64,000 bases of DNA from Gracilaria gracilis (lineage: Eukaryota > Rhodophyta > Florideophyceae > Gracilariales > Gracilariaceae). Positions 7,801-17,178 of the stretch are shown in pieces. Numbering within the stretch: the stretch's first letter is position 1; every line of letters begins with the position of its first letter. Position numbers and translations under genes: made by a program. The notes under the pieces were generated by a model. The model saw only the letters and a list, made by a program, of their open reading frames with translations. It was not told the origin of the DNA and did not search any database. The stretch spans positions 1-64,000 of the forward strand of contig JARGSG010000209.1 of the NCBI GenBank assembly GCA_030374805.1. The letters are read 5' to 3'.

Positions 7801-10543
7801 TCGGTATTGTTAGCACAGGATCACGATAAAGCGGAGAATCAGGTATGTGTAGCTCCTCTGGCGAGGAGATGTTGACTTCTTCTTCATTTACGGCTTCTTC
7901 GGTTTCCTGATTTCCAGCTGCACTTTGATCATTAGTCTCTTCTCCGTTTCCGTCCACCAAAGTTGCGTTGACGGTATACTCTTGAACACTAGTATCGGTT
8001 TCTGGATCCTGAAAGGAGGATGAATTGGGCCCTTCCTCGTCCATGCTGTCAGGGCTTTCTGATGCTGCATAGGTGACGATGTCCCCATCCCTTGGCGGGG
8101 GCGGAAGTGTTTCCAAGGGGCGACTATTCCCATTGTCGGGGATTGGCCAACCTTCATCGAACCGAACAATCTGGGATCCTTCTGGATCCAACTCTAGGAT
8201 ACCCATATTCCCATAAGGCAACTCAGACACATGTGGAGGAATTGGATCACCTGGAGCAAGTCGGGGGTAACGTCGATAAACCCTGAAGATTAGGTTATCA
8301 GGCCGCTCATTCGGTTCCTCAGCCCGGAGAAGCACAACGTCATTTCGGATAGAGAGAATGAGCTCATGAACAGGCTCCGACTGGGCTGACTCATCTTCAG
8401 AACTACTTAGCGCGTGTTCTGCTACTTGTTCGTAGCTAGCGAGGTTTTCAACTGGTTCGGTTCGGCGAAGAAGAGGTTCTTGTTCATCAGTCCCGATGGC
8501 CAACTCCTGGATCTCATCTTGGAGGTCTTGCATTGGCCTTCTCGCAACGTTGCCCGATTCAGCGAGGCTTGAGGATGATATTGGATTTTCTAGCTCAACA
8601 CGTGCCGGAAGTCTTCGGTCTTCAACAGAGGTAAGAGCATACTCCAAACTGTCCACTTTCGTTCTTGGGAATTCTTCAGAATCTTCATAATCGCTTTCAG
8701 TATCGCTACCGGTTGAAAATAAATCAGAATCGGAAATAAAATCTTCACTGTCCGTGTCCGAGAGATTCTCAAAGCACTCTACTTCAGGCCTGTGATGATC
8801 GAGAGGAAGCACTGTAGATTTCCCCTTGAAAGACATAGAGACTTCTTGAGCTCCAAGATCTAGACAAGCTTGAATCGCTTCCAAGGTGGGGCATCCAATG
8901 ATAACATGAAACGGAGGATTTTCTACCACTAAGAAACTTAATGGTATACGTAAGGTGCCAAATTCCACCGGAACGTTCTTGATGCTTCCCCGAACTAGAG
9001 ACTTTGTCCAATCTGCAACAACGATTCTTCTATTGGAAGGCTTCAGTTCCAATGAGACTTTGTGACTAAGCGAAGCTGACATAAGATTGGGAACTGCTCC
9101 CGAATCTAATAGCGCTTGGGACTTTGTACCATACAGCGACACATTAACGACCCGGAGGGCCGGTGGAAGCGTCGAAGTACTAGCAAAGCTCACTCGTCTC
9201 CCCGAGAGGCTACCAGAGAGGATACGGCGTAGATTCTTCTTGGCTTCATCCGCATCTCCTCTAGCAAGTTGTCCGAAGGTGATATCGGAAGGGGCTGTCG
9301 CTAGCTCTTCGTATACATTGTACTTGCCAATGTGTTCTTGGATCTTGATCTTCTTATGCTTGGGCTTCGTCTTTTTCGAGCTAGCGTCTCGAACTTTTGA
9401 AGAACTCCTACGTACATCCTTGGTGGTGGTGGACTGCGTATCGGGGAACATAATTGGAGAGATGCCGGAAAGGGGACCAGTTCTGGATTGCTTTGGAAGT
9501 GGGGCACCTTCTGCATCTCTCTTGGTCGCGGCAACCAGATCTTCATCATCTGAAGATTCATTGATGATGACTGAGACTTGATTCTGATTCGGCTTCTGCT
9601 GATTTGATTTCTTCTGCAGAGCCTTCTCAGCATTCGACTCCGATTTCACGCCTTCAAAGGACACCTTCTTCTCCTCATTGATCGGTGGTCTTTTCCAGCA
9701 GGTGACAGATGAGTGTCCTATTTTGCCACAGTTACCACAACGGGTATTCCGATGTGGGTTTAGTTCACAACGGTTGACATAATGGCCAGGTTGATTACAA
9801 TAAGAGCAGAACTTCTCGGCTTCGGGACGACCAGTATTTTGTGTCTTCTTCACCAATAGATGCAATTGAGTCATCTGTTCGGCAAGCTTCTCCACTCTAT
9901 CTTCAAGAGGGGCTGAGACACCTCGAGGGGCTTCCTTTGTCCTTTGCAGAATCTTCTTGGCCGGTGGTAAAACACTCAGGGCTCCATATGACCCCAAGGC
10001 TTTCTTTCCTCCAACAAAAGCCTTAACCAGGCTCTTCAACAACGCGACATAGTCATCTGCTCCACGGAAGATCACAAATTGCGCTGGGTCTGCATATTCC
10101 ATGACGGCATTTCGGAGCAACCCGAACTTTGCTTTCGAGTTGAAACCGGACTGTTCGAAGAACGAGTCCATTTTCTTCAATGAACCCAGCAAGTCCCCAT
10201 AATCCAGACGGGCTGACACTGCTCGACGAATTCTTTCCGCCTGTTCTTCCACAGTTCCGAAGCGCTCAATCAGAGCAGCCTTTACCTTAGCGAAATCCTT
10301 TGCTTCCGCTGACAGTGAACCATTAACAGTGTAGTTATCATAGAAGAAATCAAAGGCTTCTCCTTCAAGGAAACCCAACAACTTGACGGCCCGGTCGGCG
10401 TTATCAACACCGGCTGCTGCCACATTCTCAAAGTAGAAGAGGAACTTTCTTACATCGACAGAAGTTCCATTGAAAGACATAACAGACTCACGAGGCACGA
10501 GGCCCTGCTGGGGGTACCATGTGGGCGTCATTTTTGTGGCCAC
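4850..10543 (-). CDS. Gag-Pol polyprotein of Ty3/gypsy family A (protease, RT, RNase H, integrase)
   Basis: A single 1897-codon ORF starting at ATG 10543, with gag and pol fused. Approximate residues: gag/capsid-like 1-240; CCHC knuckles at 246-259 (CSYCNQPGHYVNRC) and 269-282; a SUMO-interacting-like patch VSVII followed by an acidic run at 323-335; aspartic protease LLDSG near 480; a long acidic linker; RT with TTLDLFSGYWQI and YVDDVV (~1264); RNase H with ETDASS (~1411) and TDHQALKY; integrase HHCC zinc module (~1618-1655) and the D,D35E core (VDFAGPL, VSDNATSF, GRAERMVG, ~1684-1780). Domain order RT-RNaseH-integrase defines Ty3/gypsy. FCVYYR replaces the usual FCVDYR. The ORF is intact up to the G7 run near its end, so the element may still be active if -1 shifting occurs. 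Confidence 0.95.
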   Translation of the reverse strand: MATKMTPTWYPQQGLVPRESVMSFNGTSVDVRKFLFYFENVAAAGVDNADRAVKLLGFLEGEAFDFFYDNYTVNGSLSAEAKDFAKVKAALIERFGTVEEQAERIRRAVSARLDYGDLLGSLKKMDSFFEQSGFNSKAKFGLLRNAVMEYADPAQFVIFRGADDYVALLKSLVKAFVGGKKALGSYGALSVLPPAKKILQRTKEAPRGVSAPLEDRVEKLAEQMTQLHLLVKKTQNTGRPEAEKFCSYCNQPGHYVNRCELNPHRNTRCGNCGKIGHSSVTCWKRPPINEEKKVSFEGVKSESNAEKALQKKSNQQKPNQNQVSVIINESSDDEDLVAATKRDAEGAPLPKQSRTGPLSGISPIMFPDTQSTTTKDVRRSSSKVRDASSKKTKPKHKKIKIQEHIGKYNVYEELATAPSDITFGQLARGDADEAKKNLRRILSGSLSGRRVSFASTSTLPPALRVVNVSLYGTKSQALLDSGAVPNLMSASLSHKVSLELKPSNRRIVVADWTKSLVRGSIKNVPVEFGTLRIPLSFLVVENPPFHVIIGCPTLEAIQACLDLGAQEVSMSFKGKSTVLPLDHHRPEVECFENLSDTDSEDFISDSDLFSTGSDTESDYEDSEEFPRTKVDSLEYALTSVEDRRLPARVELENPISSSSLAESGNVARRPMQDLQDEIQELAIGTDEQEPLLRRTEPVENLASYEQVAEHALSSSEDESAQSEPVHELILSIRNDVVLLRAEEPNERPDNLIFRVYRRYPRLAPGDPIPPHVSELPYGNMGILELDPEGSQIVRFDEGWPIPDNGNSRPLETLPPPPRDGDIVTYAASESPDSMDEEGPNSSSFQDPETDTSVQEYTVNATLVDGNGEETNDQSAAGNQETEEAVNEEEVNISSPEELHIPDSPLYRDPVLTIPIKDEVKLLPMDNEGMINDFIDVRVQIRYPVPLPAHPPHLGVHNMPFNRVGTLEEDDDGLYVIAFEEEVPQDEFTEQPPFPCDEGPNMVENQPEEMNPRLIPEERQISTEEICPVTDVQNSEQNPIAKGGLECTLDGQDIPPSIDRMTIILNRLSYLPENVQTKIATLLTDSDVIAWSLYDLRPVDVPIMHEFSLNTTSPIHSRVRRLPPRYNEVVKNEVDKMLSAGIIKPSISPWSFPVVIATKKDGKPRFCVYYRALNQVMKADRWPLPNIEQIFDDLGSASFFTTLDLFSGYWQIRMAPQCKEITTFVCRQGTFQFEVMPFGLMNAPSTFQRMMDSILSRYPFVRVYVDDVVIFSNSLDEHMDHVKRVLGTISSYGLKIKITKCDSAQSQIHLLGHIVNQDGVSVDVKKIEAIQAAQVTTTATELRSFLGLAGYYRRFISHFAETAAPLHASTSGSGRLEFTSDMLDEFNTLKKKLSSPPVLAFPDFENPFRVETDASSVALGVVLAQKKSDGMFHPIQYASKTMTAAERKYSVCEQEALAVIFALKKFRMYLLGSQPFQLITDHQALKYAFTKKDVHGRLARWLDFLAEYEFEIVYRSGDKNKAADYLSRYGATEKDLAPAQAAVVMTSTTSAFEGLEPYFANIGRHLSQMDIDEPKPKVRGAIKRSAKKFIVWNMRLYRQTSYGLRLVPFMKDRLFILRTFHDDIGHWDPAATRKYISDRFWWPNVYSEVTDYVRSCKSCQFMGRFASYRAGQRAPLTNLFDTFSVDFAGPLRPTSRGNRFLLIGVEHLSGWPLALASKSSTARDVLDFMKQEIVSRFGCPHTIVSDNATSFLAGTVQEYMRRHGIIMKPVLAYAPMSNGRAERMVGTIKRALAKTVHDSGSEWDESLPDVLYGYRTRPLPEGYSPFQLMYGIPPRMHPMDPSSFISSANPENRILELETAVTGRAARVARQPNRKDDNRRSHRFAVGDQVLVIAGGRP
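4859..4865 (-). promoter_or_regulatory. Candidate -1 ribosomal slippery site (G7)
   Basis: The sense strand has seven consecutive G in the reading phase G GGG GGG, the X XXY YYZ slippery pattern. The gag-pol stop follows within three codons. Shifting -1 here enters the frame that carries the GPY/F region. A one-base change in the homopolymer is the alternative. Confidence 0.5.
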
Positions 10544-10591
10544 GTTGGCTAAACGACGCGGGTGGTGACAACCCAGAACAAGACTAGAATG

Positions 10592-10604
10592 CCAGGGGGT
10601 ACCA
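10592..10604 (-). other. Primer-binding-site candidate, element A2
   Basis: TGGTACCCCCTGG on the minus strand, about 5 bp inside the inferred LTR end and about 50 bp upstream of the gag ATG. Identical to the site at 2236-2248. Confidence 0.45.
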
Positions 10605-11041
10605 GCCTATGAAGGCGATGAGTAGCAGCGTAAGCCGCTGAATAGCCCAAACTATGAGTATTGAGATGGCACACGGTGGTGCCAGTGGTACTTATAACGA
10701 ACAAAGCGAACTATTCACGCCCTGTCGGTGAATAGCTACGAACAGCTGAAGTCCCCAACAAAGTTCAGAAGGAGACTCGAACGATACGGTAAAAGCTCTA
10801 CGTCAAACTTCAGGCGCGAACTTAGTAGGCTTACAATTAATCTCGAGACCAATTATAGACGAACAAAGGGGGAGCCAGTTCGCAGATGTAAGTGACAAGT
10901 GGTGAACGTGGAAGGGAAAGGCCGGACCACTCCGCGGCCAAGGAGAATGAAAGAAAAGAAAGGGGGAAACAAATAAATGGAACGAGGGAAACAAGCATTG
11001 ATTGCGTTTCTGAAAGAAGGGGGGGGTTTGTTGAGCCTGTG

Positions 11042-11091
11042 TTGGTGGTGGTGGTGGTGGTGGTGGTGGTGGTGGTGGTGGTGGTGGTGGT
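11042..11091. repeat. GGT triplet microsatellite in LTR A (right copy)
   Basis: About 16 uninterrupted GGT triplets. The left LTR has a mixed GTT/GGT run instead. Confidence 0.9.
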
Positions 11092-11120
11092 CGAAGATGA
11101 GAGTCTGAAGTTGGGCATGG

Positions 11121-11128
11121 CTTATATA
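11121..11128 (-). promoter_or_regulatory. TATA box of element A2
   Basis: Minus-strand TATATAAG about 30 bp upstream of the GGT array (11042-11091). It is the likely core promoter for the gag-pol RNA. Confidence 0.6.
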
Positions 11129-12697
11129 GACGATGGAGACCTTCGAATCCAGCTGAATATCGACGGTACAATTTTGTGTAAACCATGAGTAACAAGATGT
11201 AACCCAGATGCAGTTTTCATGCATGATTGTGTAACCAGTGTAGCCTTACTAGTTGCTCGCAGCCACATAATAGTTTCTTCGGGTAACAGACAACTTGTCG
11301 CAAAGATAATTCTTTGTTGGCACAATTTCCAAGTCCGCGAGAGTTCATAATCACTTCAATCTGAAACCTGATTCGGGAAGATCATCCGTTACGTACACGA
11401 TACAGCAAGTTTCAAGGGAATCTATCGAGCAGTTTTCGCTGCCGAAAATAGCATTAGTGGGTGCGGGAATTTGAAGGGGTTATATCCATGAACATCGCCA
11501 TTTCACCTCTTCTCCGTGTATTTCCTTGTTGTCCGGGTTCATTCCACATCACACGACTGATTACACGAACTTTGCACTGATAGTGCACGATTTGTACATG
11601 AAGTGTACACGTAAGAACATTCCCTCCGTCCTTGGATATATCCTTAGAGTAGAGTTAGTTGGTGGTTAGGTCATTCTCAGGAGGCGTCTAGGTGATATTC
11701 GTAGTGTGGGGAGGGTGCCGGGGCTTCTCTTTGCATTGAGTGCATGCTGCGTTGGAAGTCCACGGATGTACTTCGTGTTGGCGTTCACACGGTGACGCTT
11801 CGGTTGCACGTGTATTTCAGGGGTAGCGGGGAGAAGTGGTATGCGGTCGACGTCTTCGTTGCCAACACCATGGCACGTTTCCATCCTGGTGCTCCGCGTC
11901 CCGTCGTCATTCCGCCTGACAGCCCTCATGGACTGCCATTGCCGTTACTGCCGCCGCCGCCCCCGTCGCCGCCTCCGCTACTGTCGCCGCGGTCCGCAAA
12001 CTCCCCGCACTTCTCGCCGCCGCCGGTACCCCGAGCCGCCTCGTCGTCTGGTGGGGACTCCGTTCGCTTCGTGCGATATGTCCCTGCCGTGCACAGTCCG
12101 AGGCGTGGAAGTCCGCCGCCTCGAGATGCGGCCAGGCGGATTAGTCGCCGTCGTCGCATATGTGGTGGAAGTGCCGCTGGGCGCCCTTCCAGCTCCTACC
12201 TTCGCGGATGGCACGACGCCATCCGCGTAGTCGAAGAGGAGCTGCCTCGCGGGGCTGTGGCCATCCTGGCCTGACTGCTCCACGAGTTGCGGGAAGTGCA
12301 AGAGCGATATGGGATATAGAATATAAAATATAATGCATATTTGCTACTGTATGCAATAATAAATATACTCTGCTTTCTGCTTATCGCTCTTCCTCCTCGC
12401 CCTTCTTCCTCATTTTCACACTTTCACAAATAGCGCAAGCCGTACATCGTGGCGCACCTGCGTTTCGCAACAATGTTGTGAAAGTGATAAATATTTTAGA
12501 ACACACCATTTGCCGCAAAGAAAAAAAGCTTGACCTTCGGTACAGTACTTCTTCTTCTGAGGTGTGGTTTATTACTCCGTATTGCAAAGCAATAGGTAAA
12601 CTATACTACTTACACGTAGCCTTCCTTCCAAAAGAAGGCCAAAAACGACAAACTGACAAAAACAACGCACAAAAAAAAGAGCTCATTCCCAGAAGCC

Positions 12698-12744
12698 TGA
12701 CGAAAGACTTGTAGGCCGCGAAGCGGCCTACGAAACTTTCGTCA
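12698..12744. repeat. Two-tier hairpin
   Basis: Outer arms TGACGAAAG and CTTTCGTCA enclose inner arms GTAGGCCGC and GCGGCCTAC with a GAA loop. Both stems are perfect 9-bp pairs separated by 4-base bulges. It lies between LTR A and the piggyBac-like unit, in a stretch (12.43-12.9 kb) that otherwise shows no gene. It could be a small fold-back element or a structured RNA. Confidence 0.7.
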
Positions 12745-12908
12745 CGCTTCTTATCTTACAAGGGTACAGAAGGCTGACCCAATATACCATTGCGAGTAGT
12801 GACCGGTCAGTGACCAGTCGGTGACTGGTACGTGGCCAGGTCTCCAGAGTACTTACCTGTACACAACACCATGTCCTTTTCCGCTCTTTTGGGTTTGGTG
12901 CTTCCGTG

Positions 12909-12946
12909 TCTAGTGTCTATTCGACATTGACTTCATATGAGGTCAA
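12909..12946. repeat. Left inverted repeat of the piggyBac-like unit
   Basis: Pairs in inverted orientation with 15696-15738. The inner half is itself a near-palindrome centred on CATATG. Confidence 0.65.
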
Positions 12947-13140
12947 TATTGATTGTCTTGTAACTTTGTATAAAAGTCCCAGTAATTTTTCAAAACTTTG
13001 TTTGTCAACCGACCTGGTTCTTCCCTTCGAAGGCCGCGCAGAAGTAAATTAAAACTCCGTCGACTTCTCCGTAGGCTGTTTACATTTTCTGTCACGTCAC
13101 CAAAATCTCTCCAATATGCCGCCGTCAACAAATCTGCGCC

Positions 13141-15204
13141 GTGTTATTGGAACAACTGTACACAGCCGTGCTCGACTTTTCACCTCCGAATCAGCTTGTA
13201 AACGTTACTTCAAATAACTTTAGAAATCTAAAACCGTCAGTGCCAACCGTGACAAATGTGAAAATTAAGCCAGTAAATGGTCGCAATCTGACTTTTCACA
13301 CTATTAAGTTTAGTTTACTCAATCGTGAGAAAAAAGATACTCTACCATTATGTAGTGTTAAGCTTGGCAGTGGTGTCAACAAAGTGACTGAAGCAATTCC
13401 GGCTGTTAGAGAAGCATTACCAAGTGCTAATGCGGATTAAACTGCTGAGGATAGCAAAATCTCTCCAACTCAGCAAATTTTGCAGTTCGATGAAATCGAA
13501 TCTGCAGGTGCAATTACCCAATCAGTGACAGCGCATGAGAGACAGTGGAACACGGAGAAAATCTGTACCCCGTTGATTGACTCCATGCAATTGCATCAAT
13601 GGAAGATTATGGGTCAAATCGGAGATTTTATCTCTTCTCGTCATGTGCCGCAAGGTGTGGAAGCTATTGACTACTTCATGTGGATGTTTCCAACTGGATA
13701 TCTGCACTTAATTGTGGAGAAGACTGGTGCAAGGCTCAGAGATCGTTTAGCAGCTGAAACATCTGGTGGGGAGCTTTTGAAGTTCTTCGGCGTAATGATT
13801 CTCATTACGCAATTAGAAATCACAGATCGAAGAGAGTTATGGAGCCCAAAGCATTTTTCAAGTTATCTCCCTGCCCCTTCAATCGGTAGGGCGATTTCAC
13901 GAAATAGATTTGGGATGCTGAAAAGTTGTATTTCTTTCAGTGGCACGCACAATCGTGACGTTCAAGGTATGGCGCAGTGGAGCCTGGTAAATGGTTTTGT
14001 GCAAGCAATTAACCAACACCGATTATCATTTGGCACACCATCTCATGCTCTATGTGTTGACGAAAGCATTTCACGGTGGTACGGATTGGGAGGTGACTGG
14101 ATCGATGTAGGCCTTCCTCGCTATACAGCCTTGGATCGCAAACCCGAAAGTGGATTGGAAATAAAGACGGTTTGCTGTAAAAGAAGTGGCATTATGTTGA
14201 AAATTGAGCTCAATATGGGATCTCAAATGCCTGCTTTAGAGTTTTCTTCAGATCATGGACATGGCACTGCAGTTCTATTACGGCTGGTGCACCCATGGTT
14301 TGGATTCGAGCAACTAGTGTGTGCAGATTCATTCTTTACCAGTGTGCATACGGCAAATTCTCTTCTACAAAATGGACTGAGATTTACTGGAGTTATAAAA
14401 ACTGCAACTCGAGGCTATCCGATGAAGCACCTTTCTGAAATCACTATATCGAACAGAGGTGAATTTGTGTCTATGGTATCAAAGGGAACTACCATTAATA
14501 CCGATTTAATGGCAGTCATGTGGGTGGGTAAAGAACGAAGTTACTTTATATCAACTTCTGGAACAGTTAATCCTGGTACTGCAATAACGAGGGAAAGATG
14601 GAGGAGGGAAGGCAACATTTCCAAAAAGATTGAACTCGAGGTTTCTATTCCTGAAGTGTTTGAGGAATATTATAAAAAATGTCCAATGACCGATAGACAT
14701 GAGGGATCCCGTCAAGATGATTTGAAGCTTGAGAAGAAAATCGAGGTTAAAGAGTGGTCTTTTCGTGTCAATTGCTCCCTACTGGCTATCTGTATCGTGG
14801 ATGCTTGGAATCTTTATAAAGCATCCAATGGTGGTCGCCAATTGAAGAGCCCACACAATTTTTATTGTGAATTAGCTGACGAACTGATCGAAAACACTTG
14901 GGATCAAACAGGTCTTATTGAAAGAAATAAGAAAGAAGTTGAACCAACTGATCCGCACCCAAAACCTGCTGGAACTGGTATTCATTTGATGCAAACAGGA
15001 AAGAAAAGGAAAAGAAACGACGGAAGCATATCGAAAGCTCTGTACCAAGGTCGCTGCAACTCATGTGGAGGAAATACGAAGTCTAAATTTATATGTTCTG
15101 ACTGCCATTTAAGGAAGAACAAAGAAGTTTATTTGTGCCACACTGGTACCGGTAGAGATTGTTTTGCTCTTCATTTAGACAATTGTCATGGGGTTACGCT
15201 TTAG
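13141..15204 (+). pseudogene. piggyBac-type transposase, interrupted by one stop
   Basis: The 574-codon part from 13480 carries the piggyBac DDE domain: CVDESISRWYG (first Asp), CADSFFTSVHTANSL (second Asp) and the MWVGKERSYFISTS segment. A Cys-rich C-terminal module follows (CNSCGG...CSDCHL...CHTGTG...CF), as in piggyBac transposases, which use such a domain to bind the transposon ends. The same frame is open upstream from 13141, separated only by a TAA at 13438-13440, and the downstream part has no ATG until ~13585. The gene was therefore probably one ~690-codon ORF that acquired a stop. The DDE residues look intact. Spliced translation around the stop is the alternative. Confidence 0.75.
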
Positions 15205-15695
15205 TTGACCCACTATAGTGTACACAAGGTTGTCAACCTTCGTTTCTAGTACTAAAATGAGCATTTTTTTCATAAAGAAAAAGACAGTTCAATTACCTTT
15301 AGCCCCCTACTACTTCGATCTGCGTTATTAAACTTGCTAGATAGAATTTAACTTAAGTCGAAACAACCCCTTTAGCAAATGTCACCGTATTCTGTCTGCT
15401 GTTCAAGTCGGCGTGTGTACACGTTCTAAAGTTAAATTAACAACTAGAAGTAGTCGAGCTCCAAATGGAGTTTTAGAGTTTTAATAAACTCAAGCGAGGT
15501 TTGAACTCGGTCTTATTTAGTTCTGTAACGGTTTAAAACCGCTGAACTACAGTTACGAGTGCTCTAGAAGTTTGTATTGCTACTTAAACTACAGCTCGGT
15601 TGGGTCTGAAGGTGCTTTTCAAATTTCAAATTTGAAAATGCCTTCTGGCATTCTGAAAATGCAATTTTTTGATTGGTTTGGACGGCCGACGGGGC

Positions 15696-15738
15696 TGACC
15701 TCATATGAGGTCAAAACTCCGGTCGAGTAGACACTAGA
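15696..15738. repeat. Right inverted repeat of the piggyBac-like unit
   Basis: Contains the perfect palindrome TGACCTCATATGAGGTCA (15696-15713) and, after 8 bases, GTCGAGTAGACACTAGA (15722-15738), the complement of the left end. Confidence 0.65.
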
Positions 15739-15847
15739 TATATGACTCGCAGAGCCTGTCCGACTCGCAGGGCCTGTCCTTATCAGACGGTAAGAATAGC
15801 ATCCTCTGCGCGAGTGGTACATTCAACATTCTGCCCTGCATTCAATA

Positions 15848-16549
15848 ATGTCCTCCTCGAAGCCAATAAGCGAGACCGATCTTTTCCACAAGTATCACTT
15901 TGGACATTTTGACAGCGAAGATGCACGAAACCAGTTCAAAAAATTCCTTGAGCGGAAAACAAACACCGCAGTACCCCCAATGCTAGAGGTACTCATTGAA
16001 AGCTATCGCACTTTTCTACATAGCATTGAATCAAACCAACAACAACGAAATGGGAATCAAACGCATCAAAGTATTGCATTTGGATCCAAGAAAAAAGATG
16101 ATGAAGAAGACTTGTACTACGAAGCAAATGAATGTGACATGGCAGCTGGAGGGTTCTTTGCAAACAAAGGTTGCTTTTCTTCTGTTGTTCACGACATGCT
16201 ACGCTTATTATCTTGCATTTCGATCAAGAAGAAGCGTTTTGTCGCCCGCTCGTTAACGAAACATCATTCGAGACGTCTTGAGAAGTGGCGCACGAATATC
16301 GACACATTTTTCGACGACTTCGATAAACTCAAAAACGTATACTACGGACGGTGCAAGAAGCGTAAGCGAGGTAGACGGGGAGGACGACGTGCGGCTAAAA
16401 AGAGAGTTGAAATTGAAAGAAGGGAGGCTGAGAGAGAACAGATGGAGAGAGCGAATGGCACTGGTGGAGACTTAGATGACTCTTCGGACGTCGAGAGTGA
16501 CACTGATTCATTGGAATTTGATGGTAACGATAGAGAAGGCACTCTGTAA
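15848..16549 (+). CDS. Unrecognised nuclear-type basic protein
   Basis: A 233-codon ORF starting at ATG 15848, about 110 bp beyond the piggyBac-like unit. The first two thirds form a helical, unrecognised region. Residues ~170-190 form a strong basic tract (KKRKRGRRGGRRAAKKR), as in nuclear localisation signals or nucleic-acid-binding tails, followed by charged residues and a Ser/Asp-rich C-terminus. The stop TAA sits within CTGTAAGTCC, a good splice-donor match, so the protein may continue in a second exon such as the ORF at 16672. No family was recognised. It could be an accessory ORF of a transposon. Confidence 0.5.
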   Translation: MSSSKPISETDLFHKYHFGHFDSEDARNQFKKFLERKTNTAVPPMLEVLIESYRTFLHSIESNQQQRNGNQTHQSIAFGSKKKDDEEDLYYEANECDMAAGGFFANKGCFSSVVHDMLRLLSCISIKKKRFVARSLTKHHSRRLEKWRTNIDTFFDDFDKLKNVYYGRCKKRKRGRRGGRRAAKKRVEIERREAEREQMERANGTGGDLDDSSDVESDTDSLEFDGNDREGTL

Positions 16550-16671
16550 GTCCTGTATATATCTGTTGGAGCAGCGGCTTTTCGAGAAGCCAAGCGCCCT
16601 AAACGTGATCTTTATGACACGAAGCGACACTGTTTGGACATTTCGCCATATGCTTCACTGCTGCGCCTGGA

Positions 16672-17175
16672 ATGCATAATCATAACCAGTTTAATTTTCA
16701 TCCCATCCATTTGAATACTGGACATCATGTAAAGTATCAGGTCGTTATGAAGCGACCCGGGACTCATAAATTCAATCCTTCGTTACTAGAGGTTCCCCGT
16801 GATGTCGATTGGGATGCCGCTTTGGGAGATGACCAACCAACCTGTCTCGTTGAATGGGTCGAGAGCGAGCATTCGTTGTTTGTTCTGTATACAAATCAAA
16901 GTACTGGAATGCAAAACGGTGTTGCTCACACTACTGCTGGATATATGAGTTATGCTGCTACAAGCGTTAATAAACTTTGTATTATCAAATCGATGATGTG
17001 CTCTTTTCAGCTTCAGATTGCTGCTGGATTACAGGACATTCTTATGTCACCTATGGTCCGCTTGTTAAAAGTGCCACCCAGCTTTTGTATGAAGTTGTTC
17101 CCAATTATCCCACACCTGCCCCTCTTTAGCAAACAGTGGAGCAATGCAAGGTACCGCAACTGTACATTGCTCTAA
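16672..17175 (+). CDS. Unrecognised ORF, possible second exon
   Basis: A 167-codon open frame without a convincing ATG at its start, following 15848-16549 by 120 bp in another frame. It contains ordinary-looking mixed sequence (for example VEWVESEHSLFVLYTNQ) and no recognisable motif. The splice-donor-like GTAAGT at the end of the previous ORF makes a two-exon gene possible. The acceptor was not fixed. Confidence 0.3.
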   Translation: MHNHNQFNFHPIHLNTGHHVKYQVVMKRPGTHKFNPSLLEVPRDVDWDAALGDDQPTCLVEWVESEHSLFVLYTNQSTGMQNGVAHTTAGYMSYAATSVNKLCIIKSMMCSFQLQIAAGLQDILMSPMVRLLKVPPSFCMKLFPIIPHLPLFSKQWSNARYRNCTLL

Positions 17176-17178
17176 CCG

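Larger units (their letters stand above)
2254..12428 (-). mobile_element. Complete Ty3/gypsy LTR retrotransposon, family A copy A2
   Basis: About 10.2 kb on the minus strand, read right to left: 5' LTR (10610-12428), primer-binding-site candidate, a fused gag-protease-RT-RNaseH-integrase ORF, a -1-frame pol tail, a polypurine tract and the 3' LTR (2254-4086). The LTRs are nearly identical apart from small indels and a differing GGT repeat, so insertion is recent. The 3' LTR is also the 5' LTR of the next copy (A1) at 1-2253, giving a tandem with a shared LTR. Target-site duplications cannot be read because the left partner leaves the window. Confidence 0.9.
10610..12428 (-). repeat. 5' LTR of family A element A2
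   Basis: Second copy of the 1.8-kb LTR. It ends at 12428, where the plus strand leaves the shared sequence after ctttcaca and continues into unrelated DNA (aatagcgcaagc). A plus-strand ORF of 176 codons (11744-12274) lies antisense to the element within it. The left LTR has one extra C near 3555 that breaks this ORF. The outer boundary is firm and the inner boundary approximate. Confidence 0.85.
12909..15738 (+). mobile_element. piggyBac-like transposon unit
   Basis: The ends are inverted copies of each other. The left is TCTAGTGTCTATTCGAC (12909-12925) followed by the palindrome TTGACTTCATATGAGGTCAA. The right (15696-15738) is the same arrangement inverted, with an 8-base insertion and a perfect 18-bp palindrome TGACCTCATATGAGGTCA. 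The transposase gene lies between them. No TTAA target duplication, typical of piggyBac, was found at these edges, so the inverted repeats may be subterminal or the ends altered. Confidence 0.6.
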
